From Massilia timonae CCUG 45783 (GTDB lineage Bacteria > Pseudomonadota > Gammaproteobacteria > Burkholderiales > Burkholderiaceae_D), in NCBI RefSeq assembly GCF_000315425.1, contig NZ_JH992925.1, positions 290,901 to 328,622 of the forward strand: 37,722 nt of DNA, in the 5' to 3' direction. The notes under the pieces are model-generated. The model saw only the letters and a program-made list of their open reading frames with translations. It did no database searches and was not told the DNA's origin. Shown one piece after another: positions 27,653 through 37,222 of this stretch; within the stretch, counting starts at the first letter, position 1, and every line of letters starts with the position of its first letter. The position numbers and the translations under genes are program-made.

Positions 27653-28330
27653 TCAGAAGCTGTACGACACGCTGGCGCGCAGCACCGGGAAGAACTTGTA
27701 GTCCGACAGCTCTTCGGCCAGGCGCGCTTCTTCGCGCGCGACGTCGGTCGCGAGCACGGTGCAGGTCACGCGCGAGCTGGTGCAGCCGCGGCTGACCAGG
27801 TTCACGTGCGCCTTGCCCTGGTAGAAGGCGCCGAGGTCGGCGCTGAACTGCCAGCGCTTGTTCGGCGTGAGGGCATTGCCCCAGCCGATGCCGATGTAGG
27901 GCGCGGCCTTCTGGAAATCGACGTCCGCGTCCAGCGCGCCGACGTCGGCCGCCGTGTAGCCGCGGCCATTGATCAGGTATTGGCCGTTGGCATTTGGACG
28001 GCCGCGGCCCTTGATCTCGTTGCCGTTGTAGAGAACGCCGCCGGTCAGGCGGAATGGGCTGTCGGCGATCACGTACCAGTCGAACAGCACGTCGAAGGTC
28101 TGCAGCTTGCCCTTGGCGTCGTAGTCGATGCCGCCGGTGCGCTTGTCGAAATCGTGCTGGAAGTAATTGATGCCGAAGCGACCGTTGAGATTGCTCTCCA
28201 TCGGCACGACCAGGTGCAGGCCGGCGCCGGTGGTGCCCAGCGTGGCGGTGACGGCGGCGCCGATCTCGGCGTGGGCGGTGGCGGCAGCCAGCGTGGCGGC
28301 CAGCATGACGACGATGCGTTTCAGTACCAT
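27653..28330 (-). CDS. Outer-membrane beta-barrel protein
   Basis: A 225-residue exported protein. The start at 28330 follows AGAGG and opens a signal peptide (MVLKRIVVMLAATLAAATAHA). The mature part alternates aromatic and polar residues in beta-strand fashion (FGINYFQHDFDKRTGGIDYDA, FDVLFDWYVIADSPFRLTGG, APYIGIGWGNAL, WQFSADLGAFYQGKAHVNL) and ends in SVSYSF, the terminal Phe used by the BAM machinery. Size and pattern fit an 8-stranded OmpW/OmpA-like barrel. A small loop carries two Cys (RGCTSSRVTCT), probably a disulfide. Function unknown. It is divergent from the LytS/LytTR pair. Confidence 0.82.
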   Translation of the reverse strand: MVLKRIVVMLAATLAAATAHAEIGAAVTATLGTTGAGLHLVVPMESNLNGRFGINYFQHDFDKRTGGIDYDAKGKLQTFDVLFDWYVIADSPFRLTGGVLYNGNEIKGRGRPNANGQYLINGRGYTAADVGALDADVDFQKAAPYIGIGWGNALTPNKRWQFSADLGAFYQGKAHVNLVSRGCTSSRVTCTVLATDVAREEARLAEELSDYKFFPVLRASVSYSF

Positions 28331-28564
28331 CTGTAAAACCTCTTGATCGGAAAGGCGAGATTGTAGCGGGCAGGGGCGGGGGAGGGCATGTCTGAAAATT
28401 GTAATGAGAGGTAGAAAGCAACAGTCTGCTCGCCCGGCCATGCACCGGCTCCATGCCGTCCGGCCCCGGTTTCGTCGGCCCAGTCCCGGCTCCGTCGCAT
28501 AATGCTGTCTTGCAAGGAATGGATAGCCTATGGTGGGCCCATTCCCAACCCTTGAGAGCACATC

Positions 28565-29845
28565 ATGTTTGCAAGCCTGTTCCACGTTTTCCGCCTGTTG
28601 CTGGCCTGGCTGGCGGTCTATCTCGCCCTGTGCATCACCCTCAACGAGACCTGGCTGGAGCGGGTCGACGTCGACCTCGGCCCGATCGGTCCTCTGCTCG
28701 GCTTCGGCGTGTGCGCCTGGGTGCTGCTGGAAGTGTTCTCGCACATGCGCCGGGTGCGCCTGGTCATTGGCCACCTGGACGCCAGCACGCTGTCGAACCG
28801 CCAGCGGCGCCAGATCGAGATTCCGCTCGAAGCGGGCGAGGCCTTCGACATGATCGATGCGGCGATCCGCGAACTGCCGGGCGCCACCGTCGTCGACAGC
28901 GCGCGCGACAGCCTGCAGGTGCGGGCCAAGGTCGCGCGCATCGACCCCTACGGCAAGGAGGCGTCCCAGCTGTGGGGCCTGGACATCTTTGCGAACCGGC
29001 GCAACCAGATCCTGGCGACGGTCACGCCCAACGGCGACGTGGCCGGCAGCGTCACCCTCATCTGCGAGCCCGAGGCGCCGGCCTGGCTCGACTGGTTCCT
29101 GGTCGACCACGGCACCAACCTCGAGAACGCCGAGGCCGTGGTGCGCGCCATCGCGCGCCGCATCGCCGAGCGGCGCCGCGTGGAAGCGAATCAGGTGCGC
29201 GAAAGCGTGACCGAGAAGGAGCTCACGGTGGCGCGCCTGAACCTGCTGCACGCCCAGGTCGAGCCGCACTTCCTGTACAACACGCTGGCCAGCGCCCAGG
29301 TGCTCACCCGCAGCGACCCGGCGCGCGCCGACGCCATGCTGGGCAACCTGATCCAGTACCTGCGCCATTCCCTGCCGCGCACCGAGGATGCGCCGTCGAC
29401 CCTGGGCGAGGAGCTGGAGCGATCGCGCGCCTACCTCGACATCCTGGCCATTCGCATGGGGCCGCGCCTGTCGCTGCAGGTCGACGTGCCGGACGAGCTG
29501 CAGCGGCTGGTGTTCCCGCCGATGATGCTGCAGACCCTGGTCGAGAACGCGATCAAGCACGGGCTGGAGCCCAAGCCCGGCGGCGGCACGGTGTGGATCC
29601 TGGCGCGGGCGGTGGGCGGCGAACAGGCGCAGGCGGTGGCCGTGACCGTGGCCGACGACGGCCGCGGCTTTTCGAGCGAAGGCGCCGGCACCGGCGTCGG
29701 CCTGCGCAACGTGCGCGAGCGCCTGCGCCTGGCCTACGGCAATGGCGCCAGTTTCGCCATCGTCGCCAACTTCCCGAGCGGGGTGGCGGCGACCATCACG
29801 GTGCCGCTGGCGCTGCAGGGAAGCGGAGGCCGCCATGCCGCCTGA
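28565..29845 (+). CDS. LytS-type sensor histidine kinase
   Basis: A 426-residue membrane kinase with two N-terminal helices (LFHVFRLLLAWLAVYLALCI and IGPLLGFGVCAWVLLEVF), a cytoplasmic region of about 130 residues without a recognised sensor domain, a coiled segment (RRRVEANQVRESVTEKELTV), then His_kinase with the acceptor His in QVEPHFLYNTLASAQ, and a HATPase (MLQTLVENAIKHGLEPKPGG, VADDGRGFSSEGAGTGVGLRNVRERL). It overlaps its LytTR partner by 11 bases, so the two form one two-component system. The signal is unknown. Confidence 0.92.
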   Translation: MFASLFHVFRLLLAWLAVYLALCITLNETWLERVDVDLGPIGPLLGFGVCAWVLLEVFSHMRRVRLVIGHLDASTLSNRQRRQIEIPLEAGEAFDMIDAAIRELPGATVVDSARDSLQVRAKVARIDPYGKEASQLWGLDIFANRRNQILATVTPNGDVAGSVTLICEPEAPAWLDWFLVDHGTNLENAEAVVRAIARRIAERRRVEANQVRESVTEKELTVARLNLLHAQVEPHFLYNTLASAQVLTRSDPARADAMLGNLIQYLRHSLPRTEDAPSTLGEELERSRAYLDILAIRMGPRLSLQVDVPDELQRLVFPPMMLQTLVENAIKHGLEPKPGGGTVWILARAVGGEQAQAVAVTVADDGRGFSSEGAGTGVGLRNVRERLRLAYGNGASFAIVANFPSGVAATITVPLALQGSGGRHAA

Positions 29846-30617
29846 TGCCGTCAAATGCGTGGTCGCCGAAGACGAAGCGCTGCTGCGCGACGAACTGGTC
29901 AAATTGCTGCTCGAAGCCTGGCCCGGGCTGGAGATCGTGGCCGTGTGCGAGGACGGCGGCAGCGCGCTGGAAGCGATCGAGACCCACCGGCCCCAGGTCG
30001 CCTTCCTCGACATCCGCATGCCGGGGCTGTCCGGCCTGGAAGTCGCGTCGAACCTGCTGGCGGCGGGCCTGCGCACCGAGGTCGTGTTCGTGACCGCCTA
30101 CGACCAGTATGCGCTCGACGCCTTCGATCGCGGCGCGGTCGACTACCTGCTCAAGCCGGTGGCGCGCGAGCGCCTGAACGCGACCGTGGCGCGGGTGCGC
30201 GAGCGCCTGGCGCGCGGCGGGGTCGACGCCACCCAATTGGCCGAGCTGCTGGCGCGCCTGCAGCTGGTTTCTCCGCCGGCGCCGCGCGCGCAGCCCCTGG
30301 TCTGGCTGACGGCCAGCCGCGGCGCCGAGACGCGCCTGATCCTGGTCGACGACGTGGTGTATTTCCAGTCCGACGCCAAGTACACGGTGGTGATGACGCG
30401 TGACGGCGAATCGCTGCTGCGTAAACCCATCCGCGACCTGCTCGAGGTGCTCGACCCGACCATGTTCAAGCAGGTGCACCGCTCGACCATCGTCAACCTG
30501 CGCGCGGTAGCCGGCGTGGCGAGCGACGAAAGCGGGCGCGGCACGATCCGGCTCAGGAACCGGCCCGAGACGCTGACTGTCAGTCAGTCCTTCATGGGGC
30601 TCTTCCGTAATATGTAG
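29835..30617 (+). CDS. LytTR-family response regulator
   Basis: A 260-residue DNA-binding regulator and partner of the overlapping kinase. Receiver domain about 1-120, with acidic pair (VVAEDEAL), phospho-Asp in VAFLDIRMPGLSGLE, Thr in FVTAYDQYALDAF and Lys in YLLKPVARERL. A LytTR domain fills about 155-260 (LILVDDVVYFQSDAKYTVVM, KQVHRSTIVNLRAVAGV, ending SQSFMGLFRNM). The start at 29835 follows GGAGG. The target is not known; the divergent outer-membrane barrel gene is a candidate by position only. Confidence 0.93.
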   Translation: MPPDAVKCVVAEDEALLRDELVKLLLEAWPGLEIVAVCEDGGSALEAIETHRPQVAFLDIRMPGLSGLEVASNLLAAGLRTEVVFVTAYDQYALDAFDRGAVDYLLKPVARERLNATVARVRERLARGGVDATQLAELLARLQLVSPPAPRAQPLVWLTASRGAETRLILVDDVVYFQSDAKYTVVMTRDGESLLRKPIRDLLEVLDPTMFKQVHRSTIVNLRAVAGVASDESGRGTIRLRNRPETLTVSQSFMGLFRNM

Positions 30618-30722
30618 TCAACTATATTGACAAGCGCTACGTTATTCACGCCGCCATAGTAAAATCGACATTGTCCGAGGATCCGGCGCCGTTGCCGGAC
30701 AGGGCATTGTGAAGGAGGCAAC

Positions 30723-32024
30723 TTGCGTAGCGATATCGTGATCGTGGGTGGAGGCGCCGGCGGACTCGAGCTGGCCTGCAAACTGGGCCGCAAACTGGGC
30801 CCATCCAAGGTGACGCTGGTCGACAGCCGCCTTTATCATATCTGGAAGCCGTCGCTGCACGAAGTCGCGGCCGGCACCCTGGACATCCACCAGGAAGGAC
30901 TGTCGTACGCCATGCTGGCCCACGACAATGGATTCAATTTCGTGCTCGGCCCGATGACGGGGCTCGACGCCGCCGGCCAGGCGATCGAGATCGGCGCGGT
31001 GCGCGCCGCCAGCGACAATGAAGAAGTGCTGCCGGTGCGGCGCCTGGGCTATGGCTCGCTGGTGATGGCGATCGGCAGCACCTCGAATTATTTCGGCGTG
31101 CCGGGCGCCGAGGAGCATTCGATCTCGCTGAACGCGACCGAGGACGCCGAGCGCTTCCGCCTGCGCATGCTGCGCCTGATGCTGGCCGTCGAGCAGCAGC
31201 GCGAAGAAGGCAAGGAAACCGGCCTGGACGTGGTCATCATCGGCGGCGGCGCCACCGGCGTCGAGCTGGCCGCCGAGCTGCGCGAAGCGTCGGGCGCCTA
31301 TGCGCGCTATGGCTTTGCGCGCATGGACGTCAAGCGCGACGTGCGCATTACCATCCTGGAGGGCGCGCCGCGCATCCTGGCGCCGCTGCCCGAGCGGGTC
31401 TCGACCGCGGCGCACGACCTGCTCGGCAAGCGCGGCATCAATGTGGTGGCCGACTGCCGCGTCACCGCGATCGAGGCCGACAAGGTCATCGACGGCAAGG
31501 GCAACGTCTACCCGGCCGACCTGTGCGTGTGGGCCGCCGGCATCCGCGCGCCCGAACTGCTGGCCGGCCTGGGCCTGCCGACCGCGCGCGGCGGCGGGCT
31601 CGACGTCGACGCCCACCTGCGCGTCAAGGGCGTGCCGAATATCTGGGCGCTGGGCGACTGCGCCGTCTGCATCGACGGCAACGGCGCGCCGGTCCCGCCG
31701 CGCGCCCAGGCCGCGCACCAGCAGGCCGACTACCTGGTGACGGCCTTCCTGCGCATGGACAAGGGCCAGGCGCCGCAAGACACGCCGTACGAGTACCGCG
31801 ACTATGGTTCGCTGGTCTCGGTCGGGCAGAGCACCAGCGTCGGCAGCCTGATGGGTTCGCTGCGCGGGGCCAGCTGGTTCGTGCAGGGCGCGCTGGCGCG
31901 CACGATGTACGCCAGCCTGCACCTGATGCACCACCGGGCGGTGATGGGCATCACCCGCACCGCGCTGCTGGCGGTGGCGCGCTTCCTGATCCGGCGCAGC
32001 ACGCCGCTGGTCAAGCTGCACTGA
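30723..32024 (+). CDS. ndh: Type II NADH:quinone oxidoreductase
   Basis: A 433-residue membrane-associated flavoenzyme that passes electrons from NADH to quinone without pumping protons. The start is TTG at 30723, behind a strong AAGGAGG. Two dinucleotide folds are clear: FAD (VIVGGGAGGLELAC, residues 6-19) and NADH (VVIIGGGATGVELAAEL, about 170-186), with FAD-binding NIWALGDCA near residue 310. The C-terminal part (SLMGSLRGASWFVQGALA, basic and aromatic) fits membrane attachment. Length agrees with E. coli Ndh (434). A strong terminator follows. Confidence 0.92.
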   Translation: MRSDIVIVGGGAGGLELACKLGRKLGPSKVTLVDSRLYHIWKPSLHEVAAGTLDIHQEGLSYAMLAHDNGFNFVLGPMTGLDAAGQAIEIGAVRAASDNEEVLPVRRLGYGSLVMAIGSTSNYFGVPGAEEHSISLNATEDAERFRLRMLRLMLAVEQQREEGKETGLDVVIIGGGATGVELAAELREASGAYARYGFARMDVKRDVRITILEGAPRILAPLPERVSTAAHDLLGKRGINVVADCRVTAIEADKVIDGKGNVYPADLCVWAAGIRAPELLAGLGLPTARGGGLDVDAHLRVKGVPNIWALGDCAVCIDGNGAPVPPRAQAAHQQADYLVTAFLRMDKGQAPQDTPYEYRDYGSLVSVGQSTSVGSLMGSLRGASWFVQGALARTMYASLHLMHHRAVMGITRTALLAVARFLIRRSTPLVKLH

Positions 32025-32037
32025 GCGTACCAGTACC

Positions 32038-32075
32038 AACGACAACGGCGGCCGATGGCCGCCGTTGTCGTTTTT
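32038..32075 (+). terminator. Intrinsic terminator of ndh
   Basis: A 16-bp perfect stem AACGACAACGGCGGCC / GGCCGCCGTTGTCGTT with a three-base GAT loop, followed by more T. It starts 14 bases after the ndh stop. Tandem copies of the arm's end follow it. Confidence 0.9.
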
Positions 32076-32107
32076 CGCGTTGTCGTTTTCCGCGTTGTCG
32101 TTTTTAG
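32065..32107. repeat. Three tandem near-15-bp copies of the terminator tail
   Basis: TTGTCGTTTTTCGCG (32065), TTGTCGTTTTCCGCG (32080) and TTGTCGTTTTTAG (32095) are consecutive copies differing by one substitution and a truncated end. The first copy is the 3-prime arm and T-run of the ndh terminator. They give three T-tracts in a row, most simply by replication slippage. Confidence 0.85.
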
Positions 32108-32119
32108 TTCGCCTGCGCG

Positions 32120-32842
32120 TCAGGCCGCCAGCTCGCGCGGCAAGGTCATCTGTAATATCGCGCCGCCGCTCTCGCCGCGCGCCAGGGTCAGGTTGCCGCC
32201 CAGGTAGCGCGCGCGTTCGCGCAGCAGGCGCAGGCCGTGGCAGCCCTTCGACGATTTTTCCAGCGCATCCGCGCTCGGCCCCACGCCATCGTCGCGCACG
32301 GTGAGCATGGCCATGTCGCCGTCGTCGTCCAGGATCACGTCCACGCGCGTGGCCTGGGCGTGGGCGGCGGCGTTGCGCAGGCCTTCCTCGGCGCAGCGCA
32401 GCAGCAGCACGCCGTGTTCGCGCGACCAGGCGCCGTCGTCGTCGGGCAGGCTGGCGCGCGCCTTCAGGCCGCGTTCGGCGCCGAAGGCGGGCACCAGCTC
32501 GGCCAGCGCGGCGCGCAGGCCCAGGAACTCGAGCTTGTCGTTCCATAGCTCGAGCTGCATCTTGCGGTTGGTTTCGATGATGCCGGCCAGCAGCGTTTTC
32601 ATCTGGGCGGCGCGGTCGCGCGCCTTGCTGTCGGCCGGCAGGTTCTGGGTCAGCAGGGCCAGGTGCATGGTCAGGGCCGTCATCGACGAGCCCAGGCTGT
32701 CGTGCAGCTGGCGCGCCAGCTGGCGGCGTTCCTGGTCCCAGCAGTTGGCCAGCCAGGCCAGCATCTCGGTGAGTTCAGCGGTGCGCGCCGCGACCTGGCG
32801 CTCGAGTTCCGGGTCGGGGGGCGATGGTGCCGGTGCGGTCAT
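32120..32842 (-). CDS. Soluble NarX/DesK-type histidine kinase without a recognised sensor domain
   Basis: A 240-residue protein made of a short N-terminal coiled coil (ELERQVAARTAELTEMLAWL), a HisKA_3 helix with the acceptor His in QLARQLHDSLGSSMTALTMH, and a HATPase (RCAEEGLRNAAAHAQATRV, VRDDGVGPS, GLRLLRERARYLGGNL). There is no membrane helix and no obvious ligand domain, so it may sense through a partner or the N-terminal coil. No response regulator is adjacent. It is convergent with ndh and divergent from the hemerythrin-like gene, 193 bases away. Confidence 0.85.
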   Translation of the reverse strand: MTAPAPSPPDPELERQVAARTAELTEMLAWLANCWDQERRQLARQLHDSLGSSMTALTMHLALLTQNLPADSKARDRAAQMKTLLAGIIETNRKMQLELWNDKLEFLGLRAALAELVPAFGAERGLKARASLPDDDGAWSREHGVLLLRCAEEGLRNAAAHAQATRVDVILDDDGDMAMLTVRDDGVGPSADALEKSSKGCHGLRLLRERARYLGGNLTLARGESGGAILQMTLPRELAA

Positions 32843-33035
32843 CGTAGGCTCTGTTAAATGTTTCCCAAATCATACAACAGTTGGCAATTCGGCGGCGCGC
32901 GCCCCGCATGGCAAGTCATCCCGGCGTTGTTCCTGCACAGCGTGCGCTCCCGTACAGTCTGCGCGGCGCGCACGGCGCATGCTGGAAACGTGGTCAACGA
33001 GCCACTCACACCATACAGAATACGGGGGTATTACC

Positions 33036-33500
33036 ATGAGCAAGAACGACAAGCCACAAGACGCCATCGAACTCCTGATCAGCCAGCACGACGAAGTCAA
33101 GGCGCTGTTCAAGCAATTCGACGAACTGGGCGAGCGCGCCACCACCAGCAAGAAGAAGCTGGCGAACGAGATCTGCGAGCAGCTGATCATGCACACGCAG
33201 ATCGAGGAAGAGATTTTCTATCCGGCGCTGCGCTCGGTGTCGAAGGAAATGGAAGACATGCTGGACGAAGCCGTGGTCGAACACGCCTCGGCCAAGGACC
33301 TGATCTCGCAGATCCAGGAGATGGAGCCGGGCGACGACCTGTACGACGCCAAGGTCACGGTGCTGGGCGAATACATCGAACACCACGTCGACGAGGAAGA
33401 AGAGGACATGTTCCCGAAAGTGCGCAAGCTCAAGCTCGACCTGGACGCCCTGGGGGCCGAGATGGCGGCGCGCCGCGACGAGCTGCTCGCCACGGCCTGA
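33036..33500 (+). CDS. Hemerythrin domain-containing protein
   Basis: A 154-residue four-helix protein with the hemerythrin His/Glu/Asp pattern that binds a di-iron site: ISQHDEVKALF, LIMHTQIEEEIFYPAL and YIEHHVDEEEEDMFPKV. Such proteins bind oxygen or nitric oxide, or take part in iron-sulfur repair or iron storage, and the choice cannot be made here. The start at 33036 is preceded by GGGGG. It lies beside a soluble kinase and, further left, ndh. Confidence 0.88.
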   Translation: MSKNDKPQDAIELLISQHDEVKALFKQFDELGERATTSKKKLANEICEQLIMHTQIEEEIFYPALRSVSKEMEDMLDEAVVEHASAKDLISQIQEMEPGDDLYDAKVTVLGEYIEHHVDEEEEDMFPKVRKLKLDLDALGAEMAARRDELLATA

Positions 33501-33531
33501 CCGCGCCGCCGCTGCCGCAACTGCCGCGGCG

Positions 33532-35187
<1,656 letters not shown>

Positions 35188-35302
35188 TGCCGTGCTTGCC
35201 CGACCAAATGGAGTCTAAACTTGTATTACGCCTGAGTAAATACCTTGCAAAACAAGCCATCATATCATGTGACATAAGTGCCACTAGGCAAATAAATCAA
35301 TC

Positions 35303-35333
35303 GTGCGGCAGGTGAGGGTGTTCGCTGCCGCAC
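35303..35333. promoter_or_regulatory. Nine-bp hairpin upstream of the HhH-like gene
   Basis: GTGCGGCAG (35303-35311), a 13-base loop and CTGCCGCAC (35325-35333). It lies 80 bases before the gene, next to a stretch rich in A and T (35205-35300) that likely holds the divergent promoters. Role unknown: leader hairpin or operator. Confidence 0.5.
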
Positions 35334-35413
35334 ATACGTCGGTACAGCGCTATGCCATAGTGGAATCGAACCGGTTCGCTGGCGGACGGGGCGCCTATAC
35401 GAAAGGACATAAT

Positions 35414-35833
35414 ATGAATATCGACACCATTGTAAATGAGCAATTTCACGGTAAAACCTTCCGCGAGCTGGCCGACGCGCCGCTATCCGCGCTGCGCGGC
35501 ATCGGCGAGCAGCAGGCGTCTGCGCTGGCCGACACGCTGGGCGTGAAGACGATCGGCGACCTGGCCAACCTGGAAGTCATCCGCTATGCGATCGCCATCA
35601 AGGCGCTGTCCGGCTGCGAAGGCCTGTCCAACAAGGAAAAGGCCGAGGAAACGCTGCTCGACGACGCGGTCGAGATGACCTTCCCGGCCAGCGACCCGAT
35701 CTCGGTCGACGCCGGCATCACCCGCATCGAGGTGGCGCCGGACATGGTCGACGCGGGCCACGACCACCAGCACGCGCAGTCGATCGAAGAAAAGAGCAAG
35801 ATTCGCGAGTGCCCGGTGGAAGAGAAGCGCTGA
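35414..35833 (+). CDS. Small protein with a helix-hairpin-helix-like domain and an FPASDP motif
   Basis: A 139-residue protein, probably cytoplasmic. Residues about 20-60 resemble a helix-hairpin-helix fold (LSALRGIGEQQASALADTLG, VKTIGDLANLEVIRYAIAI). They are followed by a stretch TLLDDAVEMTFPASDPISV, a motif that recurs in many small proteobacterial proteins of unknown role. The end is His- and charge-rich (GHDHQHAQSIEEKSKIRE). The start at 35414 follows AAGGA. It has its own terminator. DNA binding is possible but only inferred from the fold-like pattern. Confidence 0.7.
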   Translation: MNIDTIVNEQFHGKTFRELADAPLSALRGIGEQQASALADTLGVKTIGDLANLEVIRYAIAIKALSGCEGLSNKEKAEETLLDDAVEMTFPASDPISVDAGITRIEVAPDMVDAGHDHQHAQSIEEKSKIRECPVEEKR

Positions 35834-35856
35834 GATTTTCTTCACGGCGGGAGACG

Positions 35857-35888
35857 ACAGGCCATGCGGCGCAAGCCGCATGGCCTGT
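35857..35888 (+). terminator. Intrinsic terminator of the HhH-like gene
   Basis: A 14-bp stem ACAGGCCATGCGGC / GCCGCATGGCCTGT with a GCAA tetraloop, followed by a T-rich stretch (TGCTTTAT). It begins 24 bases after the stop codon. Confidence 0.8.
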
Positions 35889-35937
35889 TGCTTTATGGGT
35901 TCGCCAAGGGTCATCGTGCGCGTTTCCCCAAATGAGG

Positions 35938-35975
35938 CGGGCCCGGCGTCCCAATCAGGTGGAAGGCCGGGCCCG
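35938..35975 (-). terminator. Hairpin after the REC-GGDEF gene
   Basis: A 10-bp stem CGGGCCCGGC / GCCGGGCCCG with an 18-base loop, 29 bases beyond the stop of the leftward gene. It lacks a U-run, so termination is likely but not certain. Confidence 0.5.
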
Positions 35976-36004
35976 TCGTGCAAACGAAAGAAGCAGCGCC
36001 CGCT

Positions 36005-37024
36005 TCAGCGGTGGTGGGTCGCCAGCTCGACCGGCGGGCTGGCCGGGGCGCTGGCCTGGCTCGGCGCCGCCGAGGTCTTGGCCGCCGCCTGGCGGTTCGC
36101 CGCCGGCGAGCAGAAACGGTTCTTGCCGGCGCGCTTGGCTTCGTACAGCGCGTAGTCGGCGATATTGATCAGCGCATCGACCGACTCGGCATCGTCCGGA
36201 TAGATGCTGATGCCGATCGAGGTCGACAGCCGCAGCGTGAGATCGTTGATGAAGAAGGGCTCGGACAGCGCCTCGACCAGTTTCGAGGCCGGTCCCTGGG
36301 CGTCGGCCAGGCTGTGGATGTCGCCCAGCACGACCATGAATTCGTCGCCGCCGAGGCGCGCCACGGTGTCTTCCTTGCGCGAGCTCGACAGCAGGCGCTG
36401 GGACACCATCTTGAGGATCTCGTCGCCGTAGGCATGGCCGTAGGTGTCGTTGATCGCCTTGAAGCCATCCAGGTCGAGGTACATGACGGCCGCCTTGGCA
36501 TGGCTGCGGTTGGCGTGCTGCAGCGCGGTCTCGATGCGGTCTTCGAGCAGGCGCCGGTTGGGCAGGCCGGTGAGGGCGTCGTGCAGGGCCAGCTCCTGTT
36601 GCGCCTTGGAGTATTGCGCCAATTCCTTGTACAGCAGCCGCACCTCGAGCATGTTGTGGATGCGCTTGTGCACTTCGAGCAGGTCGAAGGGCTTGCTGAT
36701 AAAGTCGCGGGCGCCGGCTTCGAGCGCGGCGATCTTGAAGCTCGGCTGGGCAGTCAGGGCCAGCACCGGCAGGTAACCGCCTTGCTCGATCTCCTTGAGC
36801 CCCTTCATCACCTGGAAGCCATTCAGGCCCGGCATCTGCAGGTCGAGCAGGATCAGGTCGTAGTTGTGCTCGCGGTGGAGCGGGCAGACCTGTTCCGGCA
36901 GCATGGTCGAGCTGACGCAAGCGTAGCCTTCTTCGCGCAATATCTCTTCCATCAGTTCGATATTGTCGGGCGAATCGTCCACTACCAGGATTTTCGCGTT
37001 CAAAATGTCTTGTCTGCTCGGCAT
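36005..37024 (-). CDS. REC-GGDEF response regulator, diguanylate cyclase
   Basis: A 339-residue PleD/WspR-like protein. Receiver about 10-128 (ILVVDDSPDNIEL, phospho-Asp in LILLDLQMPGLNGFQ, FISKPFDLLEV), a coil (LLYKELAQYSKAQQELALHD), then GGDEF (about 150-310) with intact GGDEF and the inhibitory RxxD site (RKED) five residues upstream, so it can make cyclic di-GMP with product feedback. It ends in a Pro/Ala-rich tail. Phosphorylation of the receiver would turn the cyclase on. The cognate kinase may be the hybrid that starts beyond the right edge, by position only. Confidence 0.93.
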   Translation of the reverse strand: MPSRQDILNAKILVVDDSPDNIELMEEILREEGYACVSSTMLPEQVCPLHREHNYDLILLDLQMPGLNGFQVMKGLKEIEQGGYLPVLALTAQPSFKIAALEAGARDFISKPFDLLEVHKRIHNMLEVRLLYKELAQYSKAQQELALHDALTGLPNRRLLEDRIETALQHANRSHAKAAVMYLDLDGFKAINDTYGHAYGDEILKMVSQRLLSSSRKEDTVARLGGDEFMVVLGDIHSLADAQGPASKLVEALSEPFFINDLTLRLSTSIGISIYPDDAESVDALINIADYALYEAKRAGKNRFCSPAANRQAAAKTSAAPSQASAPASPPVELATHHR

Positions 37025-37222
37025 GCTTTTCTCTTCTCTCGTATGGAGCGGATTCCCTTCTGGGTGGAATCGGGCTTGAACCCATCACTACTTAGTCTAG
37101 CAAACAGCTCAAAATTTCTTGTAGGACAGCGCCGCGTGCGTGGGTAGGAACATGAACGACCGGTGGACAACGGCTGCTCCTCATTGCCCCACTTTCATTG
37201 GCCATCCATCAGTGGCCAACGC

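Noticed and set aside
30573..30587. CTGACTG-T-CAGTCAG dyad near the end of the LytTR gene
   Set aside because: It lies within conserved LytTR coding sequence (TVSQSF) and the encoded residues explain it.
37198..37221. TTGGCCA / TGGCCAA hairpin after the right-edge hybrid kinase gene
   Set aside because: It has only a 7-bp stem and no U-run; too weak to call a terminator.
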